Source: Xiphophorus maculatus
Taxonomy: Eukaryota > Chordata > Actinopteri > Cyprinodontiformes > Poeciliidae
DNA: 64,000 nt
Reading direction: 5' to 3'
NCBI RefSeq assembly: GCF_002775205.1
Contig: NC_036447.1
Coordinates: 25,650,501 to 25,714,500 of the forward strand
Below, piece by piece: positions 38,201 through 50,300 of the stretch. The notes beneath the pieces were generated by a model, which saw nothing but the letters and a program-made list of their open reading frames with translations, was not told the origin of the DNA and ran no database searches. Each line of letters starts with the position of its first letter. Within the stretch, counting starts at the first letter, position 1. The position numbers were made by a program, and so were the translations under genes.

Positions 38201-41071
38201 AATAATGCAGGGTGTTTCCTGAGTGGAACCAGTGTTTGGTTTGGATCTGTTTTCAGTTGCACGCCGCACTCAGTAGAGGGCAGTGTGCTTTCTTTTTCTG
38301 GTTGCTAGAGAAATTTCTAGAAGTTAAAAGAAGATGGACGCTGAGAGGTTCTTTTTTTAACCCCTTCAGGATAAAGCGGCCAGTGAGGTAAATAATTTGT
38401 ATTTTATGTGTTTATGTGGAAGTTGAATGTTTATTTGTGAAGAATTTGTTGAGTTTCTGTTAGCCACGTGTGACAGAATGCGTCTATTTTTTTTTTTAAG
38501 TCCAACCTCTGTAACGTGAATGCTTTGCTGTTATTATTTGTCTGTTCTCTATGAGAATGTCTTTCTGTATAATAAATTATTTGATGTGCTTTTTTTTGTA
38601 CAGTTCATTAAAGACACCTGTGTCTAATTAAAAGTCAGTTAACATCAAGAACGCATTGCGTCCGTTTTTCAACCTGGAGGGAGTTATAGAAAGCTGAGAA
38701 AGGATCGTTAAGACAAAAAAGAATTACAACTTGGTTCCCAAAATGCTCCAAGTTAGCAACACATCAGTTTGGTGGAGCTTTAGTGACCAGGGTACAGCCC
38801 TTCTGTACAACTGCTCCCATAGTCACTTATGAACAAATGATTGTTTAGTTTTGCTCGAAAACCATCATCAGAAATCTTCTTAAGTTAAGTTTCCAAAGTC
38901 TTCATGCTTTTCCTTCCAGACGGGCCAAGGCTTCTTTCTGTGGCATTAAGACCCTCTGGTGAAGTAGTGAGGGGAACCTCAGTGGACCTGATTTGTAGCA
39001 GTGATGCTAATCCGACAGCTAAGCACATCTGGTACAAGAAGAACAATCCTGAGCCTCTCATTTAGAAACTTCAAACAGTAAAGTTGTTGTGCTAAAAGTA
39101 TAAATTTGTGGAACTTAAGCAAGAAATAAGCAGATTTTTTAGGAGTAGTTAGGTTGTTTTTTTTTCACACAATTGGAAAACCATTACCATGTTTCCAAAC
39201 ACTCATACTCTAACATAAGCTAATAAAAAAAAAGATTGACACAGAGGTTATCCAAATGCTAAAATGCTATTCTTTTTTTCTCTTTTACATCCACCGAGCT
39301 TCCCCGTTGTTTCACATAGTTTTCCAGGTGAAGTAGTGGAGGGAAACTCGGTGACTTTGACTTGTAGCGCTGATGCTAATCCAGGAGCTACTTACACGTG
39401 GCACAAGGAGCACGAAGCCAATCCTCTCAGCAAAGGCCCAAAACTTGTTTTCAAGTCTGTTCAGTCGTCTGATTCTGGAAAATATTTCTGCACGGCTGAG
39501 AACGTTCTCAACAGGACGACTTCAGACGGCTTCTTGATTGACGTGGAATGTAAGAAAAATCTTATTTCCTTTAAATAAGATACTTCAGATATACTGTTTT
39601 TTTATGCATGAAACTTCTTGCTGTCTCAAAAAGATGGCAAAAAATGATCATACACACCGTTTCTAAAATGTCTAAATGTTTTAAAATGCTTTAATTAAAC
39701 AAACAGAAAACAGTTTTTGCCAAAGCATTGTGACCAAGACCACACAATGGCATATCAGGGCCATTGGAGATGGAGGGAAGAAAAGGAGGAGTACATTTTC
39801 ATTAAAAAACTGACATGTACTCTCATCTTTATCCAGATGCTCCAAAGCTTCCCTTGGTCTCGTTGAGTCCGTCTGGTGAGGTCATGGAGGGCATTTCACT
39901 GACGCTCACCTGCATCAGTGATTCAAACCCCGCCGCTAATTACACCTGGTTCAAAGAAAATGAGAAAACGCCACAAAGTTCAGGACAAAATCTCACCATC
40001 ACAAATATTGGCCGACAGCATAGTGGCCTTTACTACTGCGAAGCTCACAACAGCAGAGGGAGTCACAAATCTGCCATACATCTTACTGTTGCTGCAAGTA
40101 AGTCAGCAAAGGCATCCATTTCTTTTGTTATCCATCTATGCTGATGATATGTCCATTTCTGTTCACATGTTGCGTTTATATTCCTATTTTCCTTTAAAAT
40201 ATTGCTTGGTCTTAATTTTTTTAGGGTACAGAAACATGATGTTCAAGATAATGAACATCATAAGGTTGGCTGTAGCTGCACTGCTGCTGCTGATTCTTCT
40301 GTTTGCTTCTTCTCTTTGTACGAGGTAATATCAGCAAACACGTTTAGCTCCACTGCTTTATTCATATCTATATCCTCTAAGGATATACTTTTGTCCGTTT
40401 GTTGTTGAAATACTGGATTTGCTTGACTCAGGAAGAAGAAACCAACTGAATCGAAGGAACATGTCGAGAACATAGAGGTAAGACATCCATTCGGTTAAAT
40501 AAAAACTATTTATATGTAATATAAAGATATAAACTTGCTGCACTGCTGGTAGAGACTCTGTCATTCAGCGATGATCATCATAAGTGCTCAGGTGAAGGCA
40601 ACTGGACTTTTTCTTTTGCTTCTTCAGTCCTGAAGATGGTTGGAAGTTAAGAGGCTCATAAATATTCAGAGCAATAAAGGAAAAAAAAGCCATTCTGTCC
40701 TCCTGGTCTCGTTAGCTTGCGCATCTTTTGGCATCATTTCCTGACCTGCAACTTCTAAGCTTGTTGCGTCCAACCATGTTTAGAAATGAAGACGCCTTTT
40801 GCATGAGAGATGAAACATATTTAAGAAACGAGAAAAGACGTCCAAATGCCATGAGGGATAAAAACTTAAAGTAGCACGATAGGAGCTAATGCAATACCTC
40901 TGATGACAGCATAAACCGCTAAATTTTAATAAACCGTTTTAATTCTCACCATTTGATCCCCTATAACAGCTGGACTTGTGTAATGAATATGAGAACATCT
41001 CGACCTTGAGAGCCTTTGTTGCATCGCAGGAGGAGGAGAGAAGCAAACCAACCCAACGTGAAACCAAGTGA
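35219..41071 (+). CDS. CD22/Siglec-like receptor, gene B
   Basis: Predicted receptor of about 464 residues if two decayed exons are skipped. Used exons: 35219-35270 signal peptide, 36131-36478 V-set, 36568-36792 second Ig, 36984-37244 Ig, 39837-40097 Ig, 40225-40324 membrane span, 40432-40477 and 40980-41071 region of the tail (acceptor at 40969, so the exon is 40970-41071). The V-set has N-terminal Trp (GWSVTY), E-strand Cys (GCAVAIRDV) and the sialic-acid-type Arg in YKFRFIT (36412-36414). The second domain has KSKC. The span follows an Arg (NIIRLAVAALLLLILL). The tail has NEYENI but no canonical ITIM. The exons at 38920 and 39289 are damaged; phase 1-1 lets them be omitted. Function by family only. 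Confidence 0.72.
37245..38919. other. Long intron of gene B
   Basis: Between the third Ig exon and the truncated exon. It includes a 37310-37850 stretch with 'gtgcattcacacc'-type sequence that may be an old DNA-transposon piece. No coding exon was recognised. Confidence 0.35.
38920..39065 (+). pseudogene. Decayed Ig exon in gene B, truncated by a stop
   Basis: It begins at a normal acceptor (tccttccag) and reads as a C2-type Ig domain (LRPSGEVVRGTSVDLICSSD, then IWYKK), but meets an in-frame TAG at 39063-39065. The rest of the domain, including the F-strand Cys and the donor site, is missing. If included it would end the protein before the membrane span. Confidence 0.75.
39289..39549 (+). 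pseudogene. Ig exon in gene B with a lost splice acceptor
   Basis: The 261-base Ig exon is open and well preserved (SFPGEVVEGNSVTLTCSADA, YTWHKEHEAN, SSDSGKYFCTAEN) and has a good donor at 39550. The position where the acceptor AG is expected, just before 39289, reads 'ttttac'. The nearest downstream AG (39297-39298) would put the exon out of frame. It is therefore probably skipped. Confidence 0.65.
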
Positions 41072-41139
41072 AGTTACGACTTTATGGGTAGATGGACAGG
41101 AATGAGATCTTAACCAAAACGATGACATCTGGTGGCAGA

Positions 41140-41145
41140 AATAAA
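41140..41145 (+). terminator. Polyadenylation signal, receptor gene B
   Basis: AATAAA about 70 bases after the gene B stop codon. Confidence 0.55.
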
Positions 41146-41741
41146 CATTTTCAAACAGTGGCTATATTTTTATATTTTATGCCTTGTGTTGGCTACTTTG
41201 TAAACGTAGCTGGGTAAAGTCAAGTTACTAGTTTAATAGTGGTGTACCTTCCAATTACTCAATACCTAATTATATTTAGACATTTTAATTACTGTTTAAC
41301 ACATTTAAATGTCTGGTAACGGCTGAAGGGCAAACGGCCTGCGATCTAGAGGCAAGTGAAGTAACACGGTGTGGTGCCGTCAAGCAAATTGGACAATGTG
41401 GATTCAATGCTTTCAAAAAGTAATTTCATTTTTGCGTTGTGATGTTTCATCCTCTACATAAAATGTTTTTCTCCTAAATACATTTCATGTAGTACATGGC
41501 CACCCAATGTGAGTGCTGCATAAGAACAATGAAACAAAATCTGTAAATAAATACAGATTGTGACACTGTGGAGGTGAGACCACATGTAGAAATGTTCAGA
41601 TGTTTATAGCAGGTGTCCTAACAAAAATATCCATGTCGATCCGTCCTGCCTGAAACATGCAGACTGGAGTTACGTCATTTTGAGAATCAGCTGGTCCAGC
41701 TGTTCTTCCTGTATAAGTTTCCTGTTTCTGTGTTTAAAGTG

Positions 41742-42241
41742 CCGTATTTTACGGACTATAGAGCGCACCTCACTATAAACCGCACCCACAAAGTTCTTTA
41801 AAGAAAACTGGAAACGTACATATATAAGCCGCACCGGGCTATAAGCCGCTGGTATCGCCGCCGCTCTCGGTTTTCCACCTTAATAAATCTGCTATTTAGG
41901 ATCCAGACCACCGTCTCCAACGCTGAACCATGGATTCGTTCACGCCGAGCTTAGCGGCTATCGATCAGTTCTGCCAGATAGATCGCTTTCAACTTAAAAG
42001 TTGAATCATATTCTTCGTGTCGTTTCCATGATGAGTTTGAAAACATTTCTCCGTCGTACCCGCTGCTAGCATGTGCTTGTTCTAAATGAAAATCAGCGCT
42101 TTCTTCTTTGATTTCCAATGTTGACTTCCAATGATTCACTTCCTGCTAAAGCGCCCCCTGGTGGTTGAAGAAAAGACGCACTGGGCTTTAAGCCACATGG
42201 TTCAAAGCGAGGGAAACAAGTAGCGGCTCATGAAAATACGG
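41742..42241 (-). mobile_element. pogo-like non-autonomous DNA transposon
   Basis: A 500-bp element with ends ccgtattttacgg and aaaatacgg in inverted orientation, flanked on the right by TA and on the left by TG (a decayed TA duplication). On the minus strand near 41951-42030 a frame reads EEYDSTFKLKAIYLAE, the start of the psq-type helix-turn-helix of pogo/Tigger transposases. No catalytic domain remains. It is related to the element at 47864-48581. Confidence 0.75.
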
Positions 42242-42243
42242 TA

Positions 42244-43025
42244 AAAGTTGCCTGAGCTGGATCTGTAGTTTATAACATAATGACTGTTAGCTGCACAAGC
42301 TACACTGCTCTACTGTGAACAAGAGAGAAATGTTGTTCAGTAGATCCATTTCCACTGACCAAATAATGACGAGATTTGACGTTTTGAAAATACATTTGCT
42401 CAAAGGAAACACGGCAATTTTGAAAAAATGACTCTTGTTTTAAGATCAAAGGTTTTGGCACCTAGGATGAGTTGTTTTTTTTTTTCTTCAACATTGGTTT
42501 ATTTCACAAAAATGCAATGGAAACTTTTTCTTTTGCAACAAAACAGTCACATGATCAACAGCCACTGGAGCAAATGACAAAGAAGAAGACAACAGGAAGT
42601 GGTAGGAGGATGATGGTTTTTAACTCGTGACCAAACTTATTCACACGTGATTTGAATTGCGTTTCTTATTTGATGGAAACATCGCAGTTACAAAGTTGTG
42701 TTTTTTTGACATTAGTAGAATATTGTCATTTTGTGTCCATTTGCAGCTGGTGTCTGACATGCATCATGATGTTTTGTCCATCTAATGTTGCAGCATTTGT
42801 GAACAATCAGGATTTTATATGTGAATGTTGATGGGTGTGTTCACTGACAAACTTGATTTACCATATTTGGTCATTTATTTTGTGTTGTAACTGCAGTCTG
42901 GGCTCTGATTTTGATTGTGTGTCATAAAGATATTAAAACTATTTATTTGTGCATGTTTCTTTATTAGTTTGTGTAATTTGGGAGATCCGTTAAACAATTA
43001 ACAAAATATATAAGAATTATTCTTT
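42244..43025. other. Intergenic, no gene seen
   Basis: AT-rich spacer between the pogo-like element and the start of the duplicated receptor block. Nothing was recognised. Confidence 0.45.
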
Positions 43026-43322
43026 AACTATAAAAACTGAACTTAAGGCATTTCTTGTTTTCTCTACATCAATGTTGAATTACACAGCAGAATATTTTTA
43101 GTGTTCCTGTTTATCAACAGCTCATCTGCTGCCATCATGTTCTGTCATTAGCTGCTCACACCTTCAGATGATAAGAGGAAGGAAACTGAGCTCATCGTCA
43201 ACAACTTCTTTATGCCATTTGCATCAAGTTCTGTGGAAAAATAACTGCCTGTAACTTTGCTCTGCAGACTAAAGTAGAGTTTCTACCTTTTTAGTTCATT
43301 TAAAGAGAAGAAAGGAGCAGCT

Positions 43323-46300
43323 ATGAGTTTCTCAGCAGCGATCCGTGGAGTTATCGTCCTTCTCATGGCAGCAGGTAATGTGCAGGAAACTTTATCTTCC
43401 ACCTCAAACAGCCTGCATTTGGATTTCAGGTTTTATGAAGTAGGAAAGAAATCAGAATTTAAAGCGTCTAGACAAAATGATTTAAGGGGAAAAATATGTA
43501 TTGCTTACAATATATTTATTAATGTGTGTTTTGTAAAGATAAGCATGAATAAAGGTTATGAATAATATGAAAATACTTTTTTAAATCTTTAAAAAGTCCT
43601 GAGAGATTTTTATATATATATATTTTAGACAATTCCAAAGATAGATTTTATTTATGTCAGTCGTCTTTGCTAATATTTTAAAAGCTCTGACTGGATGGAT
43701 GATTAAAGTCAAACACCTTTAAAATTCACTGCATGAGCTTCCTCTAAACGTTTCACATTTTAGATTAGATCTTTGTCGTGTTGCAAGGAGCTTAATGAAG
43801 AAACGACACGATGAAAACATTTTCAGCTAAAATTATTAATGTTGTTGAATTCTTTTGGGAAAAGTAAATCATCATAAAGCACTCTTATTCATGTGCTTTT
43901 TGAAGCACATGAATAAGTCATAAGTAAAAGTCAGTGTTACATGTACATTCAAGATAAATAAGAAATGTTCATCTTAGTTTGACAAATATACAGATGGGGT
44001 AATATATGTTATGTTTTTGTCCCCTTGAGGCCAGACTAAGATCATTTTAGAACCGTAGAAAAGGAACTTTTACTGGGAGGGAAGTTTTAGACAAATGTCT
44101 AAATAAGGGATATGAAAACAGAGTTTACAAGAAAAACATTTCTAAGAAGAAATGCCAGTAAATAAATCTAAACAGGCTCCAGAGACAGAATGACAGCAGC
44201 CTGTTTCTTCACATCACTGCTGTAAACTCAGTCAGGATCTTGGTGGAAAGAGTTCACTGCAAACTGGCTTCAACTTTGGACCAGTTCAACTGAATCTTTA
44301 GGTAATCTGATCAATTTGGCTCCCATTCACATGACTGTAAATCACCTCATCAGACTTTCTTCAGCTTTACATTGATGCATCTATAATAATATTGATAATT
44401 ATAATGATAAAGCTGCTGTTATTATTCTACACCACATGGATGATGCCAGAGACAATCTGAGGCTAAAATAGAGGCCAAAACATAAACAATGGATCTAAAA
44501 TTGTTCTATTAGTTTATTGAGGTTAAGAATCACCATTAAGATGTTTTCTATACTTTCAACATTATTAGATTAACCAGTTTAATATAGTGTACCATTTAAC
44601 ATAAGATTTCAAGGAGTTACAGGGAGTTACAATTTGAGGCTTGAAGTTTTAAACATTTTTTGTCTTTGAGTTCAGTTTGTTCACTAATCATCTCGTCAAT
44701 TAATAACCAATAATCTGTGATTGCTTTTATATTCAGCCAGTTAAACTCGACTCTCTCCACCAGATCTGAACTGAATCTTGTTAATGATGGTGATGTTCTT
44801 CACAGGACGAGGGGCCACAAGGTCAATTCTGCTTTAGGCCCATGAAACCTTGGACTGGCCCTAGATGATTATTGTTAATAAGCACTGATGATATTACAAT
44901 ATATTGATACATTAATTGTTCATCATGCAGAGTACAGTCATTGTTTTTACAATATAAAAAGTTTTCCAGTTTTCTTTCTAGGTGGCAGCAACAAGTTGAA
45001 AGGTGCAGAAAGAATCGCCTTATGGTTTCATAAACATTCACTGTTAGTTTATTATTGATATTAACTTTGATTATTGATTTGAACTTGGTGTGGAAAGTCA
45101 AGAGCACATAAATGTTTTGTGTTTCACACTTTGTAGACGAGACTCGGGATTCTTCAAGTGTTAAAAGCTTTTAGTTGACAGATATTATCATTTTGAAAAT
45201 GTATTTCAGATTCATTAAAATATGTTTACATAAACAGTCTACTTAATGTTTATTTAATGTCTTTTTTCTTCCAGATGTTTGTGGTCAGAATGTTTGGGGA
45301 GTGACTTATAGTCGTTCTTCCATTTGTGCCCTAAAAGGATCAACGGTGGAAATGAGCTGCAACTATATTTACCCAGCCAAATACAACAACAAATATATTG
45401 TTATAGTGAAAACAGTTTGGTTTACAAAAGTGATTAATGGAGATTATGTGGATCTGAAAAACAACTCCGATTATTCAGGTCGGGTGGAATACAGTTGCAT
45501 TAACACTTTCTGCTCTCTGAAGATCTTTAATGTGAGACAAACTGACTCAAAAGAGTACAGGTTCAGCTTCATAACAAACCAACAAGGTGGAAAATACATG
45601 GGTTCACCTGGAGTCTCTTTATCTGTCACAGGTAACAGTTGCAATTTAAGTCATTTGGTTTTAAGATGTTGCAAATATTACAGTTAAACCTCTAAATAAA
45701 TCTGCTTGTATGATTTTCATAAAATTATAACTTTTTTGTCCACATAGATCTACAGGTGAAGGTAAACAGATTAAATGATCCAATCAGGATCCAGCTGACA
45801 TGTCACACTGACTGTCAGCTGGATCCTTCAGTTTCCTACGTCTGGTTGGAGGATGGGAAAGCAAACAAAGAAAATAACAATAATTTGGTCCTGTCCTCAT
45901 TTAATACCACACACAGATATCAGTGTGCAATAAGAGGACATGAGGATGTTCCATCTCCTGCAGTGTGTAAGTTTGTATCTCTGTATTTGTCTGATGAAAA
46001 TATTTAATGTATTTAGTTCAACAAAAAATTATTAATTCACCTGGCAGGTTTAGATCTAAAAATATTTTAATTCAACCTAGAAATGTGTCATGGTTACTGA
46101 TTTGACAGGCATCTCTCAAAAGTTCAAAACATTGTAAATTTTTGCAATTTCTGTTGGGAAAAAAAGCCTCTTTCCCATCACCCTAATCTGTTGCTCTTTC
46201 CACATATTTTCCATCAGATTCTCAGTGCAGCCTGAAAGTATTTATTCACAGTGATTCACTTTTTATAAATTTTGCAATGTTACAGTCACATTTCAAATTA

Positions 46301-47622
46301 CAATAATCTCTTTCCTCAAAATGCTGCACATAAATATCTCATTACAATAATGTGTAAAAAAGCTTTGAAATTAAGAAACCAATAAATTACATTTACATAA
46401 ATGCTCACAGTTGTTGCTAAATTTTGAATGCGACGCCACAAGTTTAGTCCATTTATCTCTACATTTTTGTAAATTTATTGATATTTGGGATTCTGAGCTT
46501 CAAGTTGCAAAGTCATGAGCTTCATCTGAAGTTTTATTCTCACGTTTTCTCCAGATGCTCCACAGACCACCGTTCTGTCAGTGACCCCCTCAGAAACTGT
46601 TGAAGGCTCTAAAGTGACTCTGACCTGCAGCAGTGATGCTAATCCAGCAGCTAAATACAACATTTACAGGGTGAATGAAGATCAACATGGTCAACTTGTC
46701 AGCACAGAAATACAACCAGTCTTCAGCTCCATCCAGGTCTCTGATTCTGGGAGGTATTACTGTGCAGCTGGAAATGACCTTGGGAGCCGGACGTCTCCAA
46801 GTATCGATATTAATGTGAAATGTGAGTAGAATACAATAGAGACTTACTGTTGGTTCTGTAGAAGCAAAGGTTGAACCGTTTGAAGGTTCAATTTTTTTTT
46901 TAACTTTTTCACAAAAGATTTGTCAAAAGGTAATTTTGCAAGAATTAATTCTTGCAGATGTAATTATCCTAGCTTGAATAATAATCAGAAAGTCATGACA
47001 GGAAGTTGACTCTGGACATCTGGACTCTGACCTGCAGCAGTGATGCTAACCCAGCAGCTAACTACACCTGGTACAAGGAAAAAGACAACAAACTCCTGGA
47101 ATCAAATAAAAATCTTATCTTTGACTCCATCAAGTCGATGGATTCTGGGCAATATTACTGTACAGCCATAAACAAGATGGGACAAAACAACTCAATAGTC
47201 AATGTTGATGTTAAATGTACGCAGTCGCACATTAAAGAATGTCTTCCACTTATTAACTTTATATTTTGACATTATTATAAAAGTAACAAACACAACTCCT
47301 ACTTTTTCTTGCAGATGCTCCCAGATCTCCTTCAGTGTCTCAGAGTCCATCTGGTGACATCGTGGTGGGTAGCTCCGTGACTCTGACATGTAGCAGTGAT
47401 GCTAACCCAGCAGCTAACTACACCTGGTACAAGGAGGGAGAGAAGGCACAAAAAGCTTCAGGAGAACGCTTCAACATCACCAACATACAAAATGAACACA
47501 GTGGGAACTATTACTGTAAAGTCCAGAACAAGATAGGACATCATAACACCTCTGTATCTGTGACTGTTGTGCCAGGTAAATATTTCTCATATATGTGTGT
47601 ATCAGTATATACACTATATACA

Positions 47623-47714
<92 letters not shown>

Positions 47715-49858
47715 TATATATAACTTCACTTTGAAGTCAGGATTACATTTATTGAAAAGATACTAAATTTAATGAAATGCAAACTGCTTTCATCAAGATT
47801 GCAATTGCAGTTATTATGTCAGAGTGTTTTTTCTACTGACCCTTCTATCTTTGCATTTAGTTACCGTATTTTCCGCATTATAAGGCGCATAGAACAGACG
47901 CTACAGTAGAGGCTGGGGTTACGTTATGCATCCATTAGATGGAACTGCGCTAAAGGGAATGTCAACAAAACAGTCAGATAGGTCAGTCAAACTTTATTAA
48001 TAGATTACAAACCACCGTTCTAAAAACTCCGTTCATTCCCAAAATGAATAAACAGCTGTTTTATTATTTTCCCCGAGGTAAAGTAAGTGACGTGTTATTT
48101 TCGTGACACAGTTTATCTTTTAACAACAGCAAGGTGTAACATGTAGTGGAGGGGAACTTTTCCTCGATTCAATAAACGCATAGAAAACAGTCTGATGCTG
48201 TTACAGTAAATCTAACGTTAGTGCAATCACAATATATATCCACTTCCGCACCATTGATTCGTTCATGTTAAATTCTCTCACTGCTCCTCTATTCCCGTGT
48301 TTTACTGCGTGACTGATCGCCTTGAGCTTAAACTCTGCGTCGTAAGCGTGTCTCTTAATAGGAGCCATTTTGGGGTCTTTACACAAAACCCAGCGTGCAC
48401 CGCGCGCTTCTTCTTCTACGGGGGAAAATGAAGTCGGCGGCTGCTTACCGTAGTTGCGAGACCTGCTGTGGCTCAATATTGGTCCATATATAAATCGCAC
48501 CGGAATATAAGGCGCACTCTCAGCTTTTGAGAAAATTGAAGGTTTTTAGGTTTTTAGGCCTTATAGTGCGGGAAAATACGGTACATTAATTAATTCTTTA
48601 CATTGCCTGAACAAATTTAACTATCACATGTTATTGATGAAACAAGATACAAGATTAAGTCTTTTTATTATTTCCAGTAATCCAGTGTTTTCTTGGCCCA
48701 GTCAAAGGTAAAGTTGACTCCTTTACTTTAGGATAAAACAGTCAACTAATTGTTTTGATTTTACTTTATTTAAGCCTGAAGTCTACATAGACTCCATCTT
48801 CTGTCTCTAAAGTACTTTTAGAGGTGAAACTGCAAGTCATTCAAAAAACAAACAATAGAAAAACATATTTTTTCTCTAATATCAATAGAGAGGAAGCCAG
48901 AGATTAATGATTAGAAATTAACTAATTTATCACATTTCATAGCAAGAATTCAAATGACTGGATTAGCTTGCAAGAAACTAAACAAACAAAGCAATAATAA
49001 TAATTTGAACAATGAACTTTGTTAAGGAAATCATGAAGACTTGTCTTCCAGGAAGACTCATTTGTTGGATCAATATCAGATTAATATTAATATTCTTGTT
49101 TCTTCTAATATTTTAGGTCAACCAATGTCAACGATCACCTGCAGGTTGGCTCTATTGATCCTGATTTCTATGCTTGTCCTGATTACTTTTAGAAGGTAAA
49201 TCTGTAGGAACATTTCATCAGTTGGGTCAAATGTTTATGTTCTTCTTCATTTTCTGCATTTTGAAACTTTTGTTTTTGTATTTTTTGTTTTTTATCCAGA
49301 ACCCTGAAAACTATGAAAAAAAACACAAAACTATCTGATCCTGTAGAAATGATGGAGATGAGAAATGCTATTGAGATCACAGAGTGAGTATGGATTGATC
49401 GATCATTGATCAATGCATTGATCTGTAATTAACCAATCTGCTTTTAGTGCATTGTTGTCATTCAATTACTGTACATAAAAAAAAAGAGTCGGACAGAAAA
49501 ACTAAAAATATCCAATGCTGCATTTCACCAAAATGAAGGTAAAAAATTTATTTGCAAAAATATAACCATAAAAATAACACAAAATAAATACTGTTTGTAC
49601 ATATTGAGTCTCTGAGTTATAAAGACTGCAGGTAGTGAGAAGAATTGTAAACTGTTATGAAATGTTAAAGAATCACAACAATACCAGCTTGTGCTGCATA
49701 AAGAAGCTGAAAGGTCAGAGGTCAGCCCTCTGTCCTTCAGACTATTTGGATGCAGCTGCTTCAGTTCACGTCCAGCAGAGGTCACAGAGAAGATTCACCT
49801 GGAACCAGTCAAGGTCAACCATAGAGGAGTCATGAACCCAGTTTACCACGACCCGTAA
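43323..49858 (+). CDS. CD22/Siglec-like receptor, gene C1
   Basis: Predicted receptor, about 478 residues when the hybrid exon is skipped. Exons: 43323-43374 signal peptide, 45275-45631 V-set, 45748-45966 second Ig, 46555-46821 Ig, 47315-47575 Ig, 49117-49195 membrane span, 49300-49383 tail, 49741-49858 candidate last exon; phases and stop fit. The V-set keeps N-terminal Trp (VWGVTY) and E-strand Cys (FCSLKI), but where relatives read YKFRF it reads YRFSF, so the sialic-acid-type Arg is Ser (45565-45567). The span has an Arg near its outer end (TCRLALLILISMLVLITF). No ITIM is seen; the last exon would end NPVYHDP. It could be an activating or endocytic form, or a fading gene. The last exon is the least certain part. 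Confidence 0.65.
46223..46440 (+). mobile_element. Tc1-like transposon fragment in a C1 intron
   Basis: It starts cagtgcagcctgaaagtatt and continues with the 'tatttattcacag...' and 'gttacag' strings typical of one end of fish Tc1-like elements. Only this end is seen. The same fragment lies at 57461-57676 in gene C2, so it inserted before the duplication. Confidence 0.6.
47018..47216 (+). pseudogene. Deletion-fused Ig exon of gene C1
   Basis: It resembles the start of the C2 fourth Ig exon (gatgctaacccagcag) running into the C2 fifth Ig exon (EKDNKLLESNKNLIFDSIKS), with a normal donor at 47217. The first third of an Ig domain and the acceptor are missing. A deletion of about 0.6 kb fused the two exons. 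It is probably skipped; an internal AG before 'cagctaac' could give an in-frame but incomplete domain. Confidence 0.7.
47623..47710. repeat. (TA)n tract
   Basis: About 88 bases of AT dinucleotide, lying about 40 bases beyond the point where the C1/C2 homology ends. Absent from the matching place in C2. Confidence 0.95.
47864..48581 (-). mobile_element. pogo-like non-autonomous DNA transposon, TA target duplication
   Basis: A 718-bp element with terminal inverted repeats (ccgtattttccgcattataa against ttatagtgcgggaaaatacgg) and TA on both sides (47862-47863, 48582-48583). On the minus strand near 48240-48368 a frame reads MAPIKRHAYDAEFKLKAISH then NMNESMVRKW, the psq-type helix-turn-helix of pogo/Tigger transposases. 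The catalytic domain is absent. It lies in the intron before the C1 membrane exon and is absent from C2. Confidence 0.85.
48584..49110. other. Intron of gene C1
   Basis: AT-rich intron sequence before the membrane-span exon. No exon or repeat was recognised. Confidence 0.45.
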
Positions 49859-50300
49859 CCAAGGAGACGGTTGGAGTGAAACCAGAAGAAGCAGAGAGGA
49901 AGTCCATATAAGGTTGTAACAGAGCGCAGCATCAACACCTGCAGAGACTGTACTCTCCTACTGTATTTTAATATCTTCATATCTAATCCCTAATTATATG
50001 TTGGTCATGTTTATCTGCTCATATTAAAGCTTAGAACGTTGATAAAAATATGGTTTTGTTGGTTGTTGCTTTAATTAAAGTTTGTTTTGAAGTGTTGCTG
50101 TTTTTATATCTGCATTTTGCTTTTAATAAATCTTCATTTTTCTTTTCATAATCAATCAGTTATATCTGGGAGTTTTTGTTTGGTAAGCCTCCTTCAGTTT
50201 ATAATACAAGTTTCTGATTCCTGAAACTTGTAATTATTTAAAAGCACATGCTGAGGTTTAGAAGTGGTTTAGTTAAAGCCCCTCCTGGAGTCACTGTGGG
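49733..50300 (+). repeat. Receptor 3' module: candidate last exon plus 3' UTR
   Basis: Partner of the inverted copy at 410-985. It starts with an acceptor (ctctgtccttcag), holds the 118-nt candidate last exon of C1 (ends TAA at 49856-49858) and a 3' UTR-like part with AATAAA at about 50126-50131. Its position just after the C1 tail exon and its matching reading phase support its being the real end of gene C1. Confidence 0.6.

Larger units (their letters stand above)
43026..47585 (+). repeat. Tandem duplicated receptor block, left copy
   Basis: Homologous to 53887-59442, including introns. Homology begins at 'aactataaaaactg' and ends 10 bases into the intron after the last Ig exon (gtaaatattt). 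Compared with the right copy it lacks about 260 bases near 44.05 kb, about 170 bases near 44.33 kb and about 1 kb across the fourth and fifth Ig exons. Confidence 0.9.

Noticed and set aside
39264-39293. Met start at 39264 for a separate small Ig protein
   Set aside because: It lies in the intron polypyrimidine tract; the Ig exon's natural edge by length and phase is 39289.
47541-47729. Tyr-Ile repeat frames near 47.6 kb
   Set aside because: Translation of a (TA)n tract.
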